Assembly (NCBI RefSeq): GCF_963576615.1
Contig: NC_088708.1
Location: 67,414,672-67,478,671 of the forward strand
Length of the DNA stretch: 64,000 bases
From: Watersipora subatra
Taxonomy: Eukaryota; Bryozoa; Gymnolaemata; Cheilostomatida; Watersiporidae
Direction: 5' to 3'
Both the position numbers and the translations under genes were made by a program. Shown here piece after piece: positions 56,239-64,000 of the stretch. Under the pieces are notes generated by a model. It was not told where the DNA came from. It saw nothing but the letters and a program-made list of their open reading frames with translations, and ran no database searches. Positions within the stretch are counted from its first letter, which is position 1. Each line of letters starts with the position of its first letter.

Positions 56239-59151
56239 ACAGATGGATGAGTCTAGAATCTAGAATAAAAATAGCTGACAAACCATCTTTTGCTGTGATT
56301 GTAAACTGTAAGATTGTAGAAGCTGGTAGAATTCGCATGAAATTTCAATATTGCTGGAATTGCTAGTAAATGCATCAATTAAAGGCAAACTGTGTTGAAG
56401 GCGAGTAACGTTGTTGATGAAGCAGAGATCTTTTTCTCACCTCCGAGTATAACTACACCTTGATCTCTAACCAAGACATTCTCTGAGTGATTGTGTTACA
56501 ATTTTCAAAATCCTGCATAAACTATGCTCAGAATATTTGTTCTTATCCATCGTAGATTAAGTTTATGAACTTTCTGTTACTACAACCTTCAATTCACTAC
56601 CCTGACTTCGCCACAATACTAACAGATTGCCAACTTTCAAAACACATGTGTTCAATTCGCTTACTAGTTCCTGGTTTCTGTTTGCTCATTTTTTTGGCAT
56701 GGAACAAAAACATCATTTTGATGATGGTCACCAATGTCAATAAAAAGTTGCACATTGATCATAGATTTTGACTTTTGTATTATTCTGATATTACTCCAGA
56801 TTTGTACTCTTAAAAAAGCCTTGTTGTTCATTGTGAAATATTGTTTACACAGTTATTATCTAAAAACATCTGAATAAAATCGTCTAGTTGAATCGTATTG
56901 TCAGCTCTGTGAAGTATGCCAATTCAAGTTGTTAAAAATTACATATATTTTTATATTTAAATATTACTCGCGTATGGAAACACTTTACACCCACAGAGCT
57001 CACAATAACACTCGAATCTGGCTTTTAGCATGACTCAGAGGTAGATCATGACGTGATACTTTCATGATTCACCTCTCCCACCGCTATCCTCACCAGTCAC
57101 AAGATCTTTTCTCCAGAGGCAACAAATCGCGCTGTTTTGCTGTTTGCTTTCTCAATTATTGTCGTTGTTAAGGACAACTCGAGTTAATTGCACAGCGTTG
57201 GCTGACACATTATGGGTCGAGGTGTAAGGCACAAGTATCACGCGTGCACGATTGCCGTTATTGATTCTCGTGATTCCCAAGGGTAGCATGCATGAGACGC
57301 TTGTAACACAGTTAATTCTGCTAACTTGGATGACTTGGTGACACGCTGTCATGGGTAATGACAAGCGTGCGGAGACAGGCAAATCCTGATTGGGTTTTAC
57401 TTTCAATGATGACATCATTGTTTCTTTTTAATAATCACAAATTCTGGGTGTGCGATGGCTTAGTAGATGCATCAGAATCTTTACACCGCGTTAGCCCATG
57501 TTATTTACTAGTAATATTGTATATTTGTAATATTGTATTGTAATTTTTACATGCACACCCCTAATACACTTCTGTCAAATCAGCTCAACTGCCTTTTTTA
57601 TATGTTGTATTTACGGACAAAACTTTTTCCATACCAACGCAACTGCTTAGTAGAAAGTCACTTAACAAAATAACTGAAATGTTACTCCTGGTTACCGCAG
57701 ACCAATAGTTTCATAATAATCACTTTGACCAGAATCAGTTGTTTTACAATGGTTATTGCGCAGTTACAGCACTTAGAGAATTAGCTACTTCCTGTTATGG
57801 TCGCAGGATAAATTTCAACCAGTTTCATGTTAGACATCACGTGTTTATAGTTTCGATGTTTTGCTGTCAATTCTTTGGTGCTGATTGGCTGTCGGGATGG
57901 TTGAGGTTACGGTTTATAGTTTGACTAGCATTAAGCAGGAAAAGGCTTGGGGTTTCTTTCGTATTCAACTGAAGTTGTTTCACAGCAACAATTCATAACG
58001 TCATTCATTGAGGGCAATAGTCCGTAGTGCATGTGAGAGTGCATTCTGGAGTTTCTAATCAAATAAATTCTGGCGCATTAATACGAAAAATAAAAATTTT
58101 AAGATTACCGAAGTTTGTGCATCATGCAATGTTTGTGACCTGTTCAAGCCAAGTTATATACTCTACACGCTAGGTGTTCAGGGTGTTTATTAAAAATTGA
58201 ATAGCAAATTTACAATAAATTAGTTGTATAATAAAAATGCAAATGAGTGCTCAGTCAATAAAAGGTAGCATGGCGTCATGTAATCTTCTAGAGAGAGAAG
58301 GCAGCAGAATGTTTTATCATAGATAGTAATTACTGCCATAAGGCTGAGGAATGATGAGATAGCAGGCTACAGATGACAACTATTACATACATGTAGATTT
58401 AATTAAATTATATAATAGATAAATATTTATAGGTTTTTACAATGGTACCACTAGAGACCTTCAACCGGTACTAATCATTAATATACCGGATATTATAAAT
58501 AATATACAATGGAATGTCCCAGTTACACAAGCTGGGTAATCACATTCCTATCTCCGGTCTGCATTGGTTGGAGCAATTATCATTGCCTAGAGATATGCTA
58601 AATACAATATAATCATAGTAAAATTATATCCATTTATGATAATAAATCATGATAGCAATGAATGTAACAAATCGGGAAGATCTTTTGACTCATGCTGATC
58701 TACTGGATCAGATCAAACTTTGAAATCATTCGGTGACCTTTCTCATTCTAACCTTTTTAATTTTAAAAGCATTACCAAACACATTGGGGCCAATCAAACC
58801 AGAATAGAATATGCCAGCAGTGATCATCAGAATATATATAAACCTGTTTCGTATTTTTTTTCTGTGAGCTTCTGTCAATTACTTTAACGTAAACTGTTTA
58901 AGACTTTGGCGCCTCTTTACAGATCGGTAGTTTATGGTATAAAAGACTGCAATCCGGTTTCTAGCAATGGTGACCGGACTCCCCTCTTTAAATCTATATA
59001 CAATGTAGCTATAGATTGGGAGGCTATCGTGATGTTTATTATGTCTAACGGTTGCTAGGGCACAAGCTGTCTATGACAATGAGCAGCTGAGATATTATTC
59101 ATGAGTTGAAAGTTGGTTCATAGAAACATGTTTCCTTTTCATACAACTCAG
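56239..59151. other. spacer, no gene recognised
   Basis: Only short ORFs. It probably includes the 5' non-coding part of the gene whose ATG exon begins at 59152. Confidence 0.4.
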
Positions 59152-59155
59152 TAAA

Positions 59156-59241
59156 ATGACTTGGGAAACAATTCGTATTGCTGTGCATGCTGGTGGAGAT
59201 AAGCTTATCTTCAGAACTGGATCTGAGGAGGACGACGACTG
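59156..59241 (+). CDS. first coding exon, possibly cortactin/HS1-type (partial gene)
   Basis: The acceptor TTTCCTTTTCATACAACTCAG is followed by TAAAATGAC. The frame begins MTWETIRIAVHAGG and ends SEEDDD plus TG, with donor GTAACT at 59242 splitting a Trp codon. Cortactin and HS1 proteins begin with a short stretch ending in an acidic DDW before ETDPDFVND, with the same Trp. That resemblance is suggestive only, because the next exon is not in the window and the first residues (MWK in cortactin) differ. If right, the product would be an actin/Arp2/3-binding scaffold. Confidence 0.35.
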
Positions 59242-59547
59242 GTAACTATATACCAAGTTCTCTTTGCATAAATTCTATATATTTATGCAAAGTTCTTTAT
59301 TAAGTTCTCTTTCGATAAATTTTATGTATATATTTAATAACCAATTAGTCTGGTTGACAGGGTCAAAGAAAGGTATGAGTTGCTGCTTATTAGAATTATA
59401 AAGAATTAGCAGTAAGTTCAGCGTTGCTCGCAATTCCTTAGATTTTATAAGCAAGTCGCGATCCTACATTCTAATCTAAATTTTCTTGCTAAGAACCTCA
59501 AATGAGTGTGAGAACTCCGTGCCTTCCTGTCTATATTGTACTTATAC

Positions 59548-60060
59548 TAGCCGAATGCCTAGCATTGCACGGGTATTAAAAGACAGCTTATAAGCAGTTG
59601 CAGGTAAAGTAGCTGCTTGCCATTAGTCTGGCACGCTAGTATCCGTATCGCTAAACTTACCAATATGAGCCATGAGAGCAAGCTTTAGTCATGTTGTATT
59701 GCCTAACGCAGAATTCTATGCCTATTTTAACCGACATAACGGCTCATATCGCCTCAGAATTAAATGCATTTCGCGTAGCTTAATTGGTAAGATATTTGCC
59801 TGGCAAACGGGAGGTTCTGAGATCAAATTCAGCATGTAATGAATATTTCATGTGGAAGCTTTAATAGCTATAGCTGAACAAAACACACACATAAACTGAG
59901 ATTTATATATAATATAGATAAATCTATTGTTCTATTTTTACTTTTTCATTTCATTTGCAACTAAACTATCGTAACCACTAATAACATATTCTGGCATTGA
60001 ACCCGGCGATGCTCGGAATCTTTTTTGTTTTCAACAGAATTTGATTTTAATTTAAACCGT
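59548..60060 (+). mobile_element. SINE/LINE-tail block with GCCC.GC.TTGC.CGGG motifs
   Basis: ATACTAGCCGAATGCCTAGC then ATTGCACGGGTATTAAAA at 59548, and a related GAACCCGGCGATGCTCGG at 60000, match the ends seen at 50121 and 61905 (minus). Between them is a tRNA-like SINE (59768-59900). Confidence 0.4.
59768..59900 (+). mobile_element. tRNA-headed SINE
   Basis: GCGTAGCTTAATTGGTAAGA (box A) and GGTTCTGAGATCAAATTC (box B), then a tail TTTAATAGCTATAGCTGAAC and ACACACAC shared with the minus-strand copies nearby. Confidence 0.65.
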
Positions 60061-60249
60061 AAACGCGTTCATAAAGGGCAACTGTCCTTAATCCATTTCT
60101 AATCGGATAGATGGTGGCACATTAACAGTATATGCAAAACAAGAGTTCACAATAAGATTTCCATTTAAGCCCCATATTGCTTGCATTGAGCCTCCTCTCA
60201 TAACTCTCTCCTCGCACGGAAAAAAAATTCCTGTCACACTCTTTCAGGG

Positions 60250-60315
60250 CAATGACCTATTAGCCTAGTTGGAAGAGTGTCGGTATGCTAGCCTGAATAA
60301 CATGAGTTCCAGACT
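60250..60315 (+). mobile_element. tRNA-like SINE head, truncated
   Basis: TTAGCCTAGTTGGAAGAGTG (box A-like) and GAGTTCCAGACTCGCA (box B-like). The remainder of the SINE is not clear. Confidence 0.45.
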
Positions 60316-60699
60316 CGCACATTGTAATCTTTTACAAAACACCTTAATTACCACCTAGATTTGTTCTTCAATGCGATGATTTCAAGACGGGCAAGATCAG
60401 AATTTTATGATATAGTAGATAACTGTATATTTTGAAACTGAGCATTTAAAAAAATTCTTCTGTTGGGCATGTCGCACTCCAGCTTCATTATGAAAAGTAT
60501 TCCTTCTGGTAATAGGCTGCTGTATTACATGCGTTTATACTGGCACTAAGTCTTAGCACGCTCCAACAGGCTTTATTATTAGTGTAACCAAAATGAGCCT
60601 CAAGTTAAGGTTAGAACTTGTTGACTTCCCTTTCAACAGTCACCATGTATATGTACGCTGAATATAGTGAGAGTGAAAGTCTGAATCTATATGTATAAA

Positions 60700-60860
60700 T
60701 CTAAGCATTGGTTTGTTGGTCTGTCATATGTCCATTTGTAGTGATAAAATATGCATGGCTACAGCATTTGCTAGCGTTAGGAACAGTAAAACTGCTTCGC
60801 ACTGGAATTGAACATAAAAGCATCAGTTTTGCAGACAGGTGCACTAACCATTGTCATACT
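60700..60860 (-). mobile_element. tRNA-headed SINE
   Basis: Minus strand: TGGTTAGTGCACCTGTCTGC, then ATGTTCAATTCCAGTGCGAA, then TTTTATCACTACAAATGGAC. The same body as 46885-47065. Confidence 0.6.
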
Positions 60861-60989
60861 ATGGAATAATTGTGGTCATACTTATTACACCTACCAATAT
60901 TTAATGGCACAAAGGACATCCATTGTACTAGAAAAAAAATTTGTGCTCTTACTTTCCCAGAATTCTCTAAATCTATATACCGGTATATA

Positions 60990-61140
60990 TTTTTCAAAGT
61001 TGCCCGCGTGTGTGTGTATGCGTGTCCAGCTATAGCTATTAAAATCTTGGAATTAAAATTCCGCATATAAATGGATTTGAACTCAAAAAAAGTATTCGAT
61101 TCAAGCGGTCTACCACTGAGCTACATAGGCATATCGATCA
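60990..61140 (-). mobile_element. tRNA-headed SINE
   Basis: Minus strand: TATGTAGCTCAGTGGTAGAC (box A) and GAGTTCAAATCC (box B), then TTAATAGCTATAGCTGGACA and a CACACA tail. The box A/B spacing is close to a real tRNA, but the stems do not close. Confidence 0.6.
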
Positions 61141-61679
61141 ATGATGTTATCATATTCCGTATATCGAATGCACACGATAACTACATGTATTTTAGCATTG
61201 CGCCCATGCGATATGATGCCCTTGTTAAGAAATATTTTTCGTAAGGTTCGATCACTATATCTGGCGTCAAGGCTAATTCCTTTTACGCAGACAATTATAT
61301 TATCTCTGTGGGAAGAGCCTCGACATCCTCTCTTCGTTCGGTCAGACAAAGACAGTACGATATCTCATTTTTCCATTTGTACCAGTATCGAGAGGTACCA
61401 GTATTGTCGTATTCGAAGTTTTGATGGATAGCTTCTGCTGGAACAGTAGACTTTTTTATACACACACTTCAATGCAAGAATTGTTATTAATACTTCAACA
61501 TATTCAGGATTTTTATTTTATTTTTTCAGTTTATATTGATTTTATCATTACTGAATCATTTTTTATTGTAATCGTACAAAACAGACTTAGACACTTTAGC
61601 TACTACTTGCTAATTATTTCATATTTATATTTAAACACTTTTATCGTTGTTTTATTTGGTTTCTTAATTTATTTGACTT

Positions 61680-61930
61680 GCACAAAACATCTAACATCAA
61701 ACTTCATCTTGTTTCATGATATGAAGTTTGAAAGTTACAGTCGTTTGACAAACTTTGAAAAACCTTCACAGTTGTTTTTATTTTATCTTAAATTATTTCA
61801 ACTACACAAAACACTTTTCTCATGATATGTAGTTTGAAAGTTAGAATGGCAAATGTTATATGTTAAATACAAATCAATTATCTGTGCAAAGACTTTTTTA
61901 TTACTCGGGCAACGTCGGGCATTCAGCTAG
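61680..61930 (-). mobile_element. LINE-tail repeat, CATATCATGA family
   Basis: Minus strand: ACTAGCTGAATGCCCGACGT, then TGCCCGAGTAATAAAAAAGT, then two AACTACATATCATGA / AACTTCATATCATGA motifs. It explains the AT-rich ORF on the plus strand here. Confidence 0.5.
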
Positions 61931-61986
61931 TATCAATATATTAATTAATGCTTTAGTCGGAACATGCTCTCGGAGAATACATCCAT

Positions 61987-62037
61987 TGCATTGCTTCCAT
62001 TATATTGCAATAAAAGCAATATAATGGAAGCAATGCA
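61987..62037. repeat. perfect 22-bp hairpin
   Basis: 61987-62008 (TGCATTGCTTCCATTATATT, then GC) is exactly complementary to 62016-62037 across a 7-base loop, AATAAAA. Confidence 0.85.
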
Positions 62038-62774
62038 TACATTATGGTCAATGTACATGTAACATTAAAATTGTTGCATTGTCTTGAATTGAATATAGTC
62101 ATAATAAAGCTGGCAGTTCTGCATGCAGATGACTCCTGTATATATACTCTACATCTTCAGTAAGGATGAGCTTTGTTATGCTCAATGAATTGCTTATATA
62201 CAGTTTATACAGAACCATAGGAGAGGTGTCACATGTCTCCTAACGATACCATTTAAGAGTTGTCCCACATGGCTCCTTCACAATATCGATAGGGAGTTGT
62301 TACTCCCTTGTTCCTTAATGAATCATAGGGAAGTTGCAACACCATGGCTCTTTAACTGAACCATAAGAGAGAAGTGACGCCATAGCTATGAGTGGTATAA
62401 ATTATTCAGATATTCTAACACAACCACATACAAGAGGGGATTTTTATGAGTTTTTGTAATAGGTCAGCATGCAATGTCAAAATAAATCCGTAAATAGCAT
62501 AAGGATTTTTTTATATTCATTGGAATTTATTCTCAACTCTTCAGATTCTGCACTTTATGCCTGATTTCACCATGACACGCAATATTTGGTGTTTTCTTAG
62601 AATTAAAATAATGCATCTGAAATTAATATTATGAGTAATTTTAAAAATTATAACTGTACAAGCTTTTGGTATTAAGCCATGAAAATTATTTAAAATTGTG
62701 TTAATCATTAAATACATATAGAAACATTTGTAGCAAAGAAACATTTTATTAGATTTGTTCTCATGTACTGTAGT

Positions 62775-63904
62775 TAGAGGTGGAACGAGACAGGTTTTTT
62801 AAGCTCGAGACGAGACTCGAGACACTGTCTTGTAAAAATTCGAGACACGAGACAGTAAAATAATGAGCATTTGGTGATGATTTCACTACACAAGTACTAG
62901 CTACTTGGTATATATAAAATTAATAAAACTCTTTTTAAATTGAATTTTCACCTGGTGTAAACGATTTAAATACAACATTTTAATAGTGATATGCATGTAG
63001 TTTTTGTAAACAAAAGTGACACAAACAGCTCTAAAATACCGAAGTTATATATTCTAAGAATTTTGAGCTTGATTGATCATAATTATTATAAACATATTGC
63101 TTTGTACATGTATATTTTTACCATCTATTGAATAGTTCTCACTTTTTAATGTAATGTGTAATGAAACCGATAGCCGTCGCTCTACAAAGAAATACCGCAA
63201 CTAAAAGAACACACGATAACACTTTCATTCTTATCGTTTCATTAATGTTAAGTTTTGTTTGTGTATTAGCTGTAGTATGTGAATTATATTTAAATTGTAC
63301 TCATGAAATTATATTAATTACTGTATACATGCACATGTATATTCTTATATTGAGCTAACGAAACGTCATTGTTAACCGAACACGGACTATGGTCGACACG
63401 GCCTTTCGTTCGTTTCTCTGTGTCCGGGCAAGTTTTACCCGCGATTGGTAGTATATACGTAAAAGAGGCCCGAATTTTATGAAGGGCAGTTGGTGTTTAG
63501 ACACGATACGATAAAATACAGATATTTTACCCGCAAAAGTCTAATTTATTAAATTGGATTATCCGAAGAGTAATTGGATACGACCCGGTATCTGTTTTAA
63601 GGACACAGAACCGAACTAAAAAATAACAGGGCCGTTGTCCGGACTACATGATTAGACTCAGTGGCCAACATAATCAATAGCAACAGGTAGTAACGAACCG
63701 GGTATAACTTTAAAGGCAGTTGCCCGCAATCCATTACAATATATGGAGTTGTTGCTACCGCAAGAAGCCATGTTATAACAACCGTGCGCAGGCGCTTTAG
63801 TTCTATTTCCTGTCTCGAGTTTGGCAATAGTTAAGTCGAGACGAGACCGATACGAGACGAGACAGGTCGATACTCGAGACGTCTCGTGTCTCGTTCCACC
63901 TCTA
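62775..63904. mobile_element. 1130-bp hAT-type element, non-autonomous
   Basis: The ends TAGAGGTGGAACGAGACA and its reverse complement are flanked by a perfect 8-bp duplication ACTGTAGT (62767-62774 and 63905-63912). The first and last 100 bases are dense in CGAGAC, both singly and as GAGACGAGAC, as expected for subterminal transposase-binding repeats. No transposase ORF remains. Confidence 0.85.
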
Positions 63905-64000
63905 ACTGTAGTGCCCACTTCAAGAGATCACTCATTGCAAGAAGATCACATTCTAAGTGCTTCTCCTATTTTGTCATAAATGAACACCCAATTTTTATGT

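Noticed and set aside
61421-61825. 134-residue plus-strand ORF
   Set aside because: AT-rich Phe/Ile/Leu composition, antisense to the LINE-tail repeat.
1-64000. Retroviral, LTR or Polinton-type elements
   Set aside because: No paired long terminal repeats, polymerase, capsid or envelope coding pieces were recognised on either strand.

Overview
The window is animal nuclear DNA, AT-rich and intron-rich, with ordinary GT/AG introns. The proteins read as bilaterian invertebrate, and the mobile-element mix (many short DNA transposons, tRNA-headed SINEs, non-LTR tails) would suit a lophotrochozoan or other marine invertebrate. I cannot name the species from sequence alone.

Layout. 1-7.3 kb has no sound gene: it holds an 8-bp-TSD MITE, a decayed ORF with 23-residue STPR-type repeats, and a CTCGAG-rich inverted-repeat element. 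7.3-21.0 kb (minus) carries a complete polycystin-2 (PKD2) gene of 15 coding exons plus a 5' non-coding exon; the exon joins stay in frame and predict about 835 residues. 22.4-38.9 kb (minus) carries a complete epsin gene: ENTH domain, two UIMs, DPW motifs and C-terminal NPF motifs. A tRNA-Arg(ACG) lies in its last intron. 39-45.4 kb is intergenic and repeat-rich. 45.6-52.0 kb (plus) carries a complete SLC35E3-type transporter of six exons and 314 residues. 52-59 kb has no confirmed gene, apart from one candidate last exon with a membrane segment. A first coding exon at 59.16-59.24 kb (plus), ending in an acidic DDD-W stretch, may open a cortactin-type gene that runs out of the window. 59.5-64 kb is a SINE/LINE-tail cluster followed by a 1.1-kb hAT-type element.

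The three confident genes are unrelated in function (cation channel, endocytic adaptor, nucleotide-sugar-type transporter) and are simply neighbours. PKD2 and epsin are head-to-tail on the minus strand; epsin and SLC35E3 diverge from a roughly 6.7-kb spacer.

The unusual material is in the introns and spacers: a tandem duplication that copies the epsin exon-2 splice acceptor; three exactly 18-nt microexon candidates in epsin; two copies of one MITE family whose right ends each became the seed of a tandem array; a 45-bp minisatellite in PKD2 that puts an AATAAA in every unit on the sense strand; a satellite-filled hAT-type element nested inside a larger inverted-repeat element in SLC35E3; and several TTAA-flanked elements, one of which interrupts a 41-bp tandem array. 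No retrovirus-like or capsid-bearing element, CRISPR array or rRNA gene was seen.
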